From NCBI GenBank assembly GCA_001510575.1, contig LNGK01000002.1, forward strand, positions 1,538,144 through 1,602,143: a stretch of 64,000 nucleotides of DNA, read 5' to 3'. The position numbers were made by a program, and so were the translations under genes. The notes under the pieces are model-generated. The model ran no database searches. It saw only the letters and a program-made list of their open reading frames with translations, and was not told the DNA's origin. Shown piece by piece: positions 34,677 through 45,164 of this stretch (the stretch's first letter is position 1; each line of letters starts with the position of its first letter). This DNA comes from Knoxdaviesia capensis. Lineage: Eukaryota > Ascomycota > Sordariomycetes > Microascales > Gondwanamycetaceae.

Positions 34677-36654
34677 GATGGGCGCAATTCTCTCGGAGGT
34701 GGTTGGATGGAATTTGAGTGGGGGTTGTTTCTATTTTTATTTTATTTTTATTTTTTGGTATATACTAAATGGACCGTGGGTTTAGAGTGAGTGAGTGAGA
34801 TAGCGAAGAAAGAGAGAGGATAGAAAAATATAGAGTAGGTTGGGATGTATGTGATATGGGGAGGGAGGAAGATGGACGAGAAATATCTCAGAGGGGGGGT
34901 TTTCCACGTATGGGTGGGATGGAGCAGGATAAGGCGAAACACGAAAGAGCGAAGAGGGAAGAAGCAGAAAAGAGACGAAGGAAGTGGTTGCGACGGGAGT
35001 GGGAGAAGAAGAAGAAAGAGAAGGGAAGGATGTGTGAGAGAAGCAAGAAGAACAGATAACACGCATGGGGGAATAGAAAAGAAGATCAAAAAGCGATGCA
35101 GAAAAGGAGGTAAAAAGCGAGGGCAGGGAGGAGAACGAGGTGGAGGAGGGGAGGACGAGGGATTTATGTTGGAGGGAAGAAGAGCGAGAGATAGGACGAA
35201 CTGGAGACAAAGACAGGCCGAGAGAGAGAAAGGTAGAGAGAAAGATAGAGAGAAAGATAGAGAGAAAGATAGAGAGATAGAGGCCAGCAGCCAGCCACAT
35301 GTGCAACTCAACGACGAATAGCGTGGGCAGCAAACAAGTCAACCCCAAAAAAAAGAAAAAGAAAAAGAGCCACAGGTGTCTCTGGGCTGATCAACACTTC
35401 TGTTGTTTTAAGGGTTGACGTTACAACACGCCAGAGCGACCAGCTAGGCGGGAAAGAACCACTGAAAGAACAGAACTAGAAGAGAATTAGACGTGGCGGG
35501 CCGGGCCTAGTGGCCCATTAGGAAAAAAAGATATATATAAATAACCGCGTTTTTGGTCTGAGAGAGAAAGAGCGCGGGTTGCGAGAGAGAAGGAGCGAAC
35601 CACCTGCTGGATACTGCCATTTTCAGCAGGAACCCCCATATAAGGGCCCCTATTTCACTTCAACGGTATATATCAACTGGGTAGTATCTAACGCTGGGAG
35701 CTCGCGCTTCTTTTTCTGCCTCTATCACGCGGGAATTTTTTTTATATTACTCGGGGTTTTTTCCGAGTGAGACTTTCAGTAGTGGGGAACGCTATTTTGG
35801 CAACCATTCTGGCGCTATAACGGAAGATCCTCCTGGTTCAGTGTTGGCTGCCAGGAGGGTTTAGCGGACTTTTCGAGATAGAGTTGGCTAACGGCAAGCG
35901 AGGCAGGGGACGCCGGTTGATAATAGTTCTGCTCTTAGCTTTGCACGCTAGACTCCAGACAAACAAAAATCAAACCCGAACAGTTAGTTGTACATGTGGG
36001 CCCCGTCGACGAATTCCACCAATCTCGACAGCAAGTCAGGGAGCACAGAAAGCGAAGAAATGAGCGCCGAAAGAAGATACGAGTAGGCACGGATAGAGAC
36101 GAGGAGGGGGGACTAGACCGGAACGGCATGCACACACACATATCACCAGGGCATGGTTCATCGTCTCTTCCTCAACCAATGTTGGTAAGTGTGCCTTGCG
36201 TTGATGGACACGCTCCTAAGTGTGTGCGTTGTCCCTCGACCAATCACCCAATGCCCGATGCAAACACATCCCAAGCGCCGGGGAAAGCATTGGAATGGAA
36301 AAAGATAAAGAGAAAAAAAGGGTCCCTCCACCCCCCCAACCCATCCATCGCGTCCCCTCCATGTGGCCAATGTGGACAAGCTAGCTGCACTGTGGTGCAT
36401 GGACACGTCAAGCACAGCTACAGTACAGACGAACAAACGCAGAGGGAGACGGCCGGATTGATTGATGGAGGGTGGTGGTGGTGGTGTGTGAGTGTGTGTG
36501 TCCCTCAGGTCTGACCTGTCAAAAGAAATATATCTATATATATGAATTAATTAAATAAATCAAATTAAATAGATAGAAAGGCTGCGGATAAGCGGTGTTG
36601 GCAAACGGAGGCCACCCTCTCATCCCTGAGAAGAAAGGGGGCAAGGATTGGATA

Positions 36655-36656
<2 letters not shown>

Positions 36657-36700
<44 letters not shown>
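36657..36700. repeat. (TG)22 microsatellite
   Basis: Uninterrupted TG run in non-coding DNA. Confidence 0.95.
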
Positions 36701-36701
<1 letters not shown>

Positions 36702-38322
36702 CGTCCGTTGTGGTCCCCTCACTTGCTCTCTTCAGTCTGCCACTATCCGATCAAAAAACCCCACGTTGGTTAAGCGGTGTATTTTTTTTTCTTCTTCGAT
36801 TCGGTCGGAGCCATCAGGGGGGGGGGAAACAAAGTCCGGCTGTGGGTCGGCTTGGCCTTTTAGTCTACCAGTCTTTTCTGGCGGTGATCACGAAAATCCG
36901 GACTTAAGAAAATGAAGAAAAAAAAATAAAGAAAAAATGGTCACAGGAGGAAAACCCGACAAAAAGTTGGGAGATTAATAGAGGAGAAAGAGAGAGAGAT
37001 GGGAAACACAGAAACACAAGAGAGGAGAGACACCTGTACCCACGCCAAACAAGCCGAAGGCCCCCAAGTTTTGCTTGGGAGCGTACACGTACAAACCGGA
37101 AGGAGAGACACGGCAGAACAGAAACACAAGACACACAGAGGAGAGAGGGAAGGAAAAGGTGAAAATGTGGACTAAGTTCATCCTCCAGACAAGCAGCAAA
37201 AGATAATGATAATGATAAATAATAATAAATAATAGCAATAAATGATTATAATAATAACACTAGTAAAGAAAAAGGCTCGCTAGACGGGACAAAAAACGAT
37301 GACCCCCAAACAACTTCTAGTCAACCATCGCAGCTCAACATGTCTAACATGGGGGGTGAGGAGGAACCGAGTGAAGGGTGGGTGATCGACGGATTTGGTA
37401 GGTAAAGAACAAGTAGTTGGGACGAGAAACCTCCCTTTTCTGGCGGACGAAGATAGGAATATAATATTGGGAAAAAAATAGAGACGGACACGAGGGTACT
37501 CCGGAGTCACTGTGAGACAGCGGGCGCAAAAGAGACAGCGAGCTTTCTTTCCTTTCCTTTTTGTCTTCTTTCATTTTTTCTTTCCTCTTTGGGAGGGTGA
37601 GGGGGGTATGATACGATTCACCTTGACTTCGCTGGCCTGTCTCAATCTCTCTCCCCCCGTCTCCCTCTGCTCCTCCTCTCCGTTTTGCCTCTCTCACGAA
37701 GTTGCCCCCTCTTTCAATGTTTCTTGTGGTTCGGCCGTTACAAAATTGTGCGTGTGTGTGTGTGTGTGTCTGGCTCTTCCTTTCCCCTCCCTCCCTTCGG
37801 TGTGTCTCTTGACTAATTCCATTAGTGTTTTCACTTCCTCCGTCTCTCGGCCCGCAGGAGGGAGGAGGAGGGGGGGAGGGTGTGAGCACTGAAGCCCAGA
37901 GAGCATGTGAGCTGCGTGGTTGTCTCTCGGATAGGAGCTCTCGGATAGCGTCTCATCAAATCTGTTGTTTTTTTTGTCCCTTCGTTTCTTTTGCTCCATG
38001 TTGGTGTGTGAGGTAATCGCCAGTAACAGTGGCGGTGATAATTACGCAAAAGCAATCAAAAGGACCAGAGCAAGACAAATCAGTGGCACTAGCACACACG
38101 AAAAAAAAGGAACTTCACAGATTGAGAGACAAAAATGTGAACGTCACTGCCGACCGCATAACGCGTCGCAGGTCGCATATGGAGAGCATTTAGGTATGGA
38201 ACAGCACATCCAGGTCTTGCTAGAACAAGTCGAAGGCAAGACGCAGCAGTAACCCACCAAGATAATCGTCTGGTTCGGCTTGTGGCTCTGGCTTTTTTTT
38301 GTGCATTTGTTTGTCTGGTCTT

Positions 38323-38345
38323 GGGGGGGGGGGGGGGGGGGNGGG
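38323..38345. repeat. Poly-G run containing an undetermined base
   Basis: A G homopolymer of about 22 bases with an N at 38342, which marks a base-calling or assembly limit. True length is uncertain. Confidence 0.95.
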
Positions 38346-40127
38346 CGGACAAGGCAGGGCTCTTTTTTCTCTTTTCTTTCCAAACAGCTTTATGCCTTTT
38401 AACTGTTCGGATTTTAGGAGCCAAGTCTTCCCGCGCCCACTACCGCCCGGGCAATTTGGCAGGTCATGGAGTCTTTGGGCTTGAGAAGAGGAAGAGGGGG
38501 ATGGGGATGGGGATGGGGGGCGTGCGTGTAAGTAAGTGATACTTCCGTCTCCTCCGGGTCCAGTGCAGACTCTGCATTATGAGTACTGTACAGTAGGTAT
38601 CTCGACCTGGGATAGTGCTTGTCGCCATGAAGCTTTCTCTCTGAGGGCTGCAGCATTTCTTATCTTTTCCCTTCCCCTCCCCTCCCTCCCTCTCTGCCCC
38701 ATTCCGGCCCTATGTCCTGTCCACGCCGCTCATGCACGTCCTTCTCGCTTAGTCGGAGTGTCACTCTAGATGTCTGCTGTTTTATATCTTCGTTTCCATT
38801 ATTTCTATACTGCCTTACATCTTTTTTTTTTCTTGTTTGCCAGTCAGTCTCTTCCCCCCCTTCTCTTGGCCACAGCCCCTCCGCAAATCAGAAGCCCAAC
38901 AAAGTGACCCGGCCAACCCTCCTCCCAAACGCCACAAACGAGAAAAGAACCAGCACGACAGTCACCAACCCTGGCGCGGCCGGGAGGGGGCTTGTTCTCC
39001 CCTCTCTCTCTCGAGTTACCTCGCAGCATGATGCCCAATCGGATGTGTTCACGGTGGAAGCGTGGTTTGCAGGTGACGATGCTCAACAAGAAAAAAAGGA
39101 AAGCACAATTACAAAAGGGAATGGCGTGCAAAACGGTGCTATCACGAGGATGCAAAATAGCAAAAGGAACGTTCACACCACGCCCGCCGCCCGCTCTCGG
39201 AAAAAAAGAAAAAGGAAAAACAGAGCTATGACAGACGAATGGCAGAGTCTCCCGGGCCTTTCAGCTCCTATCTTGTTGGCCCTCTCTATCTCTTCTCGGT
39301 CTCCCGTGTTGGGCTTATCTCGGCAGCGCGAACCCCGGTGCTCGAATCAGCCATCTCCAAGCGCCGCACGTCCTATCAGTCAGTCTTTAGACTTCCTTTT
39401 CAGGTGCCGGTTTTGATACTCGTCTCTTTTCTTCCCCTCTGCTTCCCTTTTTTCAACCCTCCTTGGATCCTGTTGTGAATAGAACCCTCTCGTCAACGGA
39501 TACCGTTCCAGGTTAGTCGCGCCTGTGAGTGGCCAGAATGCCCACCCAGGCGGAGTTTTGCGCCTCGGCTGGCCACAGGGACATGCATATGCACCTACGT
39601 GCTGTACGTGCTTGTACCGTATGTACATGTACGGACTTGTGTACATGTGTACACATCACATACATGGCGTTTGTCTGTGGGTGGATGGGGAAAGCGCCCA
39701 AACGGACTGGACTTTGCATGCACACTGTGTCTGACGTCCAGTCCATCCATGTCAGATAGCAACCCGCCACAACGGAGGGAGCTGAGGAGAGGAGAGGGGC
39801 CAGCACCTGCTTCGGACGAAGCTGTCGTTCGGGTGAATTATTCCACCCTCTCTCGGCTCGTAGACACGGTCCCAACATCGTTACCCGTTCAGATCAGCCT
39901 CCAACTGACTGATGGTGAGTGAGACACATGTGATAGTCACTTGCAGTGGCCTCACTGCAGTGCAGAGTGGGTTGAGACACGGCTTGAGCAGAGACTGCTT
40001 GGAGCAGGAAATTGAGACCCAAGTCTGGGCAGTGCATGATGCCTGTCCTTGCAGACTCATGTGGTGTTTGGTGCGTGTTTGTTGAGCTGGTGGCTGTTGT
40101 GACGGTGGGGGTTTGCAAGATCGATTA

Positions 40128-40237
40128 TTAGGGTTAGAGACAAATAGGCTGGTTGGGGTTTGTTAGGGTCTGATAGGGTTGCGAGTCAATTTAGGGTTGT
40201 AAGTTGCATCTCGTCGTCAGGCTGTTTAGGGTTAGAC
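40128..40237. promoter_or_regulatory. Cluster of TTAGGG-type (telobox-like) words
   Basis: TTAGGG or TTAGGGTT occurs at about 40128, 40163, 40191 and 40226, with a near match (ATAGGGTT) between. The canonical fungal telomere repeat is TTAGGG, and Myb-type factors bind such words in promoters of several fungi. The cluster lies about 1 kb upstream of the UPS1 start codon. Confidence 0.4.
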
Positions 40238-40268
40238 CGGGTTTGTCATCGTCCTTACTCCAAATCCA

Positions 40269-40276
40269 TCACGTGA
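40269..40276. promoter_or_regulatory. E-box palindrome TCACGTGA upstream of UPS1
   Basis: Perfect 8-bp palindrome of the type bound by bHLH factors (Cbf1/SREBP-like). About 980 bp upstream of the UPS1 ATG and just before the CCAAT boxes. Confidence 0.35.
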
Positions 40277-40313
40277 ACCATATCCCCCTTTAGCCTCCAC
40301 CTTGCCGCTGCTG

Positions 40314-40318
40314 CCAAT
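40314..40318 (+). promoter_or_regulatory. CCAAT box upstream of UPS1
   Basis: CCAATCA, a core for the fungal HAP/CBC complex that controls many mitochondrial genes. Paired with an inverted copy 61 bp downstream. Confidence 0.4.
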
Positions 40319-40374
40319 CACAGCGCCTGCTTTCAATCTCCAAACCGGCCTCCAGGCAGCTCGCAGCCGCTCTG

Positions 40375-40379
40375 ATTGG
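40375..40379 (-). promoter_or_regulatory. Inverted CCAAT box upstream of UPS1
   Basis: GATTGG, the reverse complement of CCAATC, opposite in orientation to the box at 40314. Confidence 0.4.
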
Positions 40380-41252
40380 CTGTAGGCAAGGCTTCCTTAC
40401 CGTGGTCGCACCTGCCGGCCGAAAAAGAGCACGATTTTCGCGAGGAAGCTGCATTCGATCACACGAGCCTTCCGCACTTTCCTTACACGCCACGCCTTCC
40501 CTTTTTTTCCCACTCACTTTCCCCAGCTTTTTTTCTCTTGCCTTTTTTTGGGTTTCCCGTTCGTTCTTTCCGCTTTTTCGAACCACCCATTCATCATCAT
40601 CATATCATCATATCATTTTTCCTTCACGGCTTTTTTCTTTCCTCTCTTCCTTTTTATTTTCTTCCTCCTAATATTTCATCCACACCTTTTCTCTTGTATC
40701 ATTCTCCTCCCTCCTAATCTTCTGTCTTTTTCCCAAGTCCGCGTCTTCCCGCCAATTGAAGTCCGAGCTTTTTTCTCGATCAGTGGTTTTTTTTTACTTT
40801 TTTTTTTCGCCTCGCCGATATCCCCGATCTCCAGAAACCCGCCCTCAACAATTCTTCTTTTTTCTCTACGCGCCACCACTTCTTCCCTCTCTCCATTTCT
40901 TCTGCGGTAAATCGGGCATTGAATTGACTTCAGCGGATATACTTGCATATATCCCGGCCGGTCAATTTCTCTCCTCCTTCTCCCGGCCATTCACGGATCT
41001 CGCGCTTGAGCATCCGTTGGTTGTCCGATGGTCTCCTCGATCCGTCAGCAATCGTGAGGTCGTCACGCACGCAATCGCAAAGAATCTGGTTTTTCTGTCG
41101 TTTTGAATCAGTTGGCTGTGTCCCAGCTGTTGTACTTTTATCGTTCCCAATTCCGACTCCGATCCCACCAAAGCCCTTCTCCGGCTCATATCCCCTATCT
41201 CCGTTAACCCGACTCCGGACTACTCAACTTCCTCCTCTCTATCACCGGCGCA

Positions 41253-41933
41253 ATGGTCCTCACTCACACCACCACTCACAACTACTCGCACCCGTTTTCG
41301 GCGGTGGCTCTCGCCTACTTCCTCCGATACTCGTCGCCGAAGCTCAACCCGTTTGCCAAACATGTCCTCAGCACAGACACCATCGAATGCCGGGTCGACG
41401 AGGCCACCGGGCGGCTTCACACGACGCGAATCCATCTCAAAAAGTCCCGTATCCCCGGCGCCATCTTCAAGCTGCTGCCATCGTCGGTGACCGGCGGAGG
41501 CTCCAGCGACAAGGCCTCGTACATCCTCGAGACCAGCGTGGTGGATGTTGCCGATGGCTGGATGCACACCGAGAGCCGGAATCTGAACTACACCGGAGTG
41601 CTCTCGGTGATTGAGCAGCAGCGCTACGTCCGGACCACGGCGTCGCCGGCTCCGTCGGTGTCGGTGTCGCTCGGCAATACCGACGTCACCACCACGGTGG
41701 TGTTCCGGTCGCGGCTTGGCGAGCGGTTGCGCGGGATGAAGGAGTCGTTCTGGATGGGCAGCTGGGGAGCTAAGGGCATCCAGCGCAGCATCGAGAGCCT
41801 CGCCTCCACCAAAACCCTCGACCAGCTAGGGAGAAGTCGTGAGGGCATGCGGGTGGTGTTGGAGCGGCTCCGGCACAGCGGCATGATCGGCGTGCTCGAG
41901 ATCATGCGCCGTGAGCGTGAGATGCATATCTGA
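41253..41933 (+). CDS. UPS1: PRELI/MSF1-domain phospholipid transfer protein, Ups1 type
   Basis: Ups1-type proteins bind Mdm35 in the mitochondrial intermembrane space and carry phosphatidic acid from outer to inner membrane for cardiolipin synthesis. Single exon of 226 residues. The N-terminal signature MVLTH..TH, F..V..A.F.RY, HVLSTDTI and the LHTTR..LKKS segment match yeast Ups1 better than Ups2/Ups3. The remaining PRELI core follows: ETSVVDVADGW, ESRNLNYTG and a C-terminal helix (GMRVVLERLR). The window protein has a Gly/Ser insertion after LKLLPSS and a longer linker (TTASPAPS) relative to yeast. No presequence, as expected for this family. The upstream region holds CCAAT boxes, which would suit HAP-complex control, and a long pyrimidine-rich leader (about 40480-41220). 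Convergent with the mitochondrial release factor. The family is secure; choice of Ups1 over a paralogue rests on the N-terminus. Confidence 0.9.
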   Translation: MVLTHTTTHNYSHPFSAVALAYFLRYSSPKLNPFAKHVLSTDTIECRVDEATGRLHTTRIHLKKSRIPGAIFKLLPSSVTGGGSSDKASYILETSVVDVADGWMHTESRNLNYTGVLSVIEQQRYVRTTASPAPSVSVSLGNTDVTTTVVFRSRLGERLRGMKESFWMGSWGAKGIQRSIESLASTKTLDQLGRSREGMRVVLERLRHSGMIGVLEIMRREREMHI

Positions 41934-42991
41934 CCCCTTGGGCCAGTCCTCTTCTCGCCAGTCCTCCTCTCCTCTCAGCGTTTGCGTCCTGCTCTGTCTT
42001 TCTCTCCGTTCCAATCATCACCTCTGTGTGTTTCCTTTCCGGCGTTTGTCTTCTTTTCTTTCGGTGTTAGCATTGTGTTTGTACCTCAACCCCAACCTCA
42101 ACCATCTGTACATTACCCCTACACCACTCTCTCCACCCTTTTAGGGAAGGGGAGAAAGTGGACTCTTGGGATCTCTGACGATTTTTCGCCCCTGCATTAT
42201 TCCACGGTTAACGGTCTTTCGTTGGAGCCTTCACTTCTTTTTCTTTTCTCCTTCTGTTGTTTTCTATGCTTATTCCCGTGGGCCAGTGGCGCATATAGCG
42301 AACCCCGGCATCACGCGGCTCTTCATTCCGTGGAACGGCTACTGGAAAGCTACTTTGCTAGTCGGCCTTTTTCGGTGTTCATTGCATGATCTCCTCGGTT
42401 TTGGAGGTTCCCCCTTTCTCGTCCCACGCAGTCATTACCTTTGGCTTCCCAGCGGAACGCCAGCCCAGCCTCCTGACGCGGTTGCACTAACATCAAAATT
42501 CAAACATATCTGGGCAAAAGGATAACTGGTTCCTCTCGCTGGGTATAGTGTGGTGGGCACCTTGGCGATGTCTTTGTATGTACGTTATCTACCCCCCGCA
42601 TGTGTTTCGATTAGTCTCTTTCCTCTTTATTTTCCCCCTCTCCTTCGACTTGCTCAGGCACGTCGGGACGAATATCATGAAGTTCATTCCTATGCAGATG
42701 TTGCTTGCTGTGAGATGTTGTTGTCTGTGATCCAATCCGCGATGTGGTTGTGAGAATGCACAGACAAGAGTGTGAGGGCTCAGGTACAATGTACATGTTG
42801 ATGATGTCTATTTGTAAACGCTAGCTGTCCCAATGATGCAGTCCCTCTATGTGTACAACAAATAAAACAGCCCAGACAGCTAAACAGTAAGGTGTGTATG
42901 GATGTCGCGGAGTGTAAATATACAACGGTGGTAGTACAAGATAATCAAAACAAACAACAGGAAAAAAACAAAAGGTCGAACCGCGGACGGA
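41934..42991. other. Convergent 3' region UPS1 / MRF1
   Basis: About 1.06 kb between facing stop codons. T/C-rich after UPS1, with AATAAA at about 42860 and several short AT-rich words that could be processing signals. No gene supported. Confidence 0.5.
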
Positions 42992-44353
42992 TCATGACGA
43001 TTTCTGCTTCGCCTGCTGTTCCTCCTCCTCCACCATAGCCCGCATCTCGCGCGCCAGCAGCCACTCCTGCACGCTCTCGACGAGGCGATCGAGCGTCTCG
43101 CCGCCGGCGAGCACGTCGGGCAGGTTGTGCACGTCGAGGCCGGAGCGGTGGTCGGTGCAGCGGTCCTGGCCGAAGTTGTAGGTGCGGATCTTGTCGGAGC
43201 GGGTGATGCGGTCCTTGGAGAGCACGCTGTTGCGCATGGCAAAGGCGGCCTCGTCGCGCGCGTCGCGGCGCTGCTGGGCCACGCGCGACCGCAGCAGCTG
43301 CCACGCGGCCTCGCGGTTGCGCTGCTGTGAGCGGTGGTCCTGCATGCTGACGGTGGTGCCGGTCGGGGTGTGGGTGAGCCGCACGGCCGACTCGGTCTTG
43401 TTGACGTGCTGGCCGCCGGCGCCGCGCGCGCGCATCACCTCCAGCCGCACCTCGTCGGCGCTGAGGAAGAAGTCGCTCTCCGGGTTCTCCCAGTCGTCGG
43501 CGGGCGGCGCGCCGCCGTCGTGGGCGTCCGGGAAGGCCGGCAGCACCCACACGGCCACGGCGCTGGTGTGGGTGCGGCCCTTGCTCTCGGTGGCCGGCAC
43601 GCGCTGCACGCGGTGCATGCCGGCCTCGCCGCGGAACAGGTCGTAGGCGCCGGCGTCCAGCACCTCGAGGATGGCCTCCTGCAGCGGGCTCTCGCGCGCC
43701 GACCCGGTGGCGTCGCCGGCCGAGTCGGCGAGCTCGTAGCGCACCACGCGCGTGCGCAGCCCGCGGCGCGCCGCAAACTGCCGGTACATGCGGAACAGCG
43801 TGTCGGTGAAGAAGCGGCCCTCGAGCCCGCCCGGCCCGGGGCGGAACTCGAGCAGGCACGGCATGTCTGCGAAGGCGTGGCGCGGCGTCAGCGCGGCCGT
43901 CAGCTTCGCGCTCTGCGAGTCGACCTGCGCGCGCGTGGACTCGAGCTCGTCGGCGGCCAGCTGGCGCAGCTCGGCGTCGGGCGAGGCCAGCAGGCCGTGC
44001 AGCTCGGCCAGCGCGTCGTTGGCGGTGTCCCAGGCGCGCAGGGCGGCGGCCACGCTGGCGAGCTCGCCGGCGCGGCGGGCGGTCTTGGGGTCGAACGAGG
44101 CGGCGACGGCGGTGGTGAGGCGGTCGTGTTCGGCAGCGATGGAGCGGGCGCGGCTCAGCAGGGCCGGCGGGAGCGAGGATTTGATGTCTGGGCCGGTCAG
44201 TTTCTTTGCGGGCATCCTTTCCTCCTTGCCGGGCTGTGTGCAGCTCGCGGAAGTCGACTTACCAGTGCTAGCATGGCGGACAGCCGCAAGCGGTCTTGAG
44301 ATTCGAAGCAGACCACGCAATTGACGTCGACCGAGACATGCCGCAGGCCACAT
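42992..44353 (-). CDS. MRF1: Mitochondrial peptide chain release factor 1
   Basis: Class I release factor of RF1 type, which reads UAA/UAG stop codons on the mitochondrial ribosome and triggers peptide release. The codon-recognition tripeptide is PAT (in RVPATESKGR, as in bacterial RF1, not the SPF of RF2). The catalytic GGQ lies in RGAGGQHVNKTES. The family C-terminus KIRTYNFGQDRCTDHR is present. The ATG at 44353 gives an Arg-rich presequence-like N-terminus (MWPAACLGRRQLRGLL). A probable 75-bp intron (44188-44262; GTAAGT donor, AACTGAC branch, CCCAG acceptor) is divisible by three and has no stop, so the spliced product is 428 residues and the unspliced reading 453. Exons are 44263-44353 and 42992-44187. 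A Gly/Pro/Asp-rich insertion (DAHDGGAPPADD) sits between PAT and GGQ. Coding GC is much higher than in the flanks. Confidence 0.95.
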   Translation of the reverse strand: MWPAACLGRRQLRGLLRISRPLAAVRHASTGKSTSASCTQPGKEERMPAKKLTGPDIKSSLPPALLSRARSIAAEHDRLTTAVAASFDPKTARRAGELASVAAALRAWDTANDALAELHGLLASPDAELRQLAADELESTRAQVDSQSAKLTAALTPRHAFADMPCLLEFRPGPGGLEGRFFTDTLFRMYRQFAARRGLRTRVVRYELADSAGDATGSARESPLQEAILEVLDAGAYDLFRGEAGMHRVQRVPATESKGRTHTSAVAVWVLPAFPDAHDGGAPPADDWENPESDFFLSADEVRLEVMRARGAGGQHVNKTESAVRLTHTPTGTTVSMQDHRSQQRNREAAWQLLRSRVAQQRRDARDEAAFAMRNSVLSKDRITRSDKIRTYNFGQDRCTDHRSGLDVHNLPDVLAGGETLDRLVESVQEWLLAREMRAMVEEEEQQAKQKSS

Positions 44354-44606
44354 AGTCAAAGACAAGGGCCATTTGGAAGAGGGGTTAGAACAGAAAAAGA
44401 AGAAGAAAAGAAAAAGGAGGATGCGGTTTCGAGATATTCACCGAGATCGATCAAGATTGCCCTGGTCGTCTTGGAACAAAAACTCTGCAAGATGTGCCGG
44501 CCAAAAGAACGCTTACGTGAGCAGAAACATGCCGGCAGATTCCCGGCGAAACACGGCCAATTGGCTAGTTGAGGTCAGATATTTTCGGAGCTTCTCCAAT
44601 AAGTTC
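44354..44606. other. Spacer MRF1 / tRNA-Tyr
   Basis: 253 bp holding the MRF1 promoter region; an A-rich purine tract on the plus strand at 44390-44420 is a pyrimidine tract on the MRF1 coding strand. Confidence 0.4.
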
Positions 44607-44693
44607 CTCCCGATGGTGTAGTTGGTTCATCACGTCCGGCTGTAATCGCCATCGCTCACCGGAAGGTCGCTAGTTCGATTCTGGCTCGGGAGA
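44607..44693 (+). tRNA. tRNA-Tyr(GUA) with 12-nt intron
   Basis: Acceptor stem CTCCCGA pairs fully with TCGGGAG at 44686-44692, discriminator A at 44693. The A box is TGGTGTAGTTGG. Anticodon stem TCCGG/CCGGA encloses a 19-nt loop beginning CTGTAA, giving anticodon GTA and leaving a 12-nt intron after position 37. The T stem GCTAG/CTGGC encloses TTCGATT. The C1-G72 pair is typical of eukaryotic tRNA-Tyr. Confidence 0.93.
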
Positions 44694-44710
44694 TCACAGG
44701 ACGAAGTTCG

Positions 44711-44716
44711 TTTTTT
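44711..44716 (+). terminator. Pol III terminator of tRNA-Tyr
   Basis: T6 run 18 bp after the tRNA 3' end. Confidence 0.7.
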
Positions 44717-45050
44717 GGAGGTTTTAGTTAGCTATAGACCGAGTCCTGGGGGGGGTTTCTTTTTTTTTCTTGCAGCTTGGAGATCTTGGGTAGTATTAAA
44801 GATATCTATCTATTCTTCCCAACAGGAGAAGGGACCTTGGGTTACTGTGTGGCTAGCGGTGGCATGTGTTTTTGGCCACCACCTGAAGTATCCATCCAAG
44901 AACGAACACTTTAGTCGGAAAATACCTATTACAATCAGTCAACAATTAATCAAGGAAACAGCACAGGAATACAGGGAAAAAACGAAACAAAAATACTAGA
45001 TAGAGCTGTAATTTTCCTTCATCACACACACACATAACGGCCAAAAATGC

Positions 45051-45055
45051 AAAAA
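45051..45055 (-). terminator. Pol III terminator of tRNA-Ser
   Basis: A5 on the plus strand (T5 on the transcript) 14 bp beyond the tRNA-Ser 3' end, with further T residues just before it. Confidence 0.6.
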
Positions 45056-45068
45056 GAAAGGGTTCATG

Positions 45069-45164
45069 CGACACCGACGTGATTCGAACACGCGCTCACG
45101 AATGAACTGCCTAGGCTACTTTGGTAATAGCAGGGCAGCGCCTTAACCACTCGGCCACAGTGCC
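45069..45164 (-). tRNA. tRNA-Ser(GCU) with 15-nt intron
   Basis: On the minus strand the acceptor stem GGCACTG pairs with CGGTGTC using G-U wobbles, discriminator G. The A box is TGGCCGAGTGG, as in type II tRNAs. Anticodon stem CTGCC/GGCAG encloses a 22-nt loop beginning CTGCTA, giving anticodon GCT and a 15-nt intron. A long variable arm precedes the T arm GCGTG-TTCGAAT-CACGT. These features identify tRNA-Ser. Confidence 0.93.

Larger units (their letters stand above)
34677..41252. other. Gene-poor 6.6 kb between the transcription factor and UPS1
   Basis: No coding region supported. 34700-35350 is purine-rich on the plus strand, i.e. a pyrimidine-rich leader for the minus-strand factor. It contains a 12-bp GAGAGAAAGATA repeat (about 35232-35280), an 8-bp perfect inverted repeat CCTCCTGG/CCAGGAGG (35829-35858), the (TG)22 and poly-G repeats listed separately, a GTAC-rich island (39604-39652), TTAGGG-type words (40128-40237), and an E-box and CCAAT boxes before UPS1. 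40480-41220 is a T/C-rich leader of UPS1. Confidence 0.5.

Noticed and set aside
43334..44299. 321-codon plus-strand open frame opposite MRF1
   Set aside because: Antisense shadow of a GC-rich gene with the GGQ and PAT motifs on the other strand.
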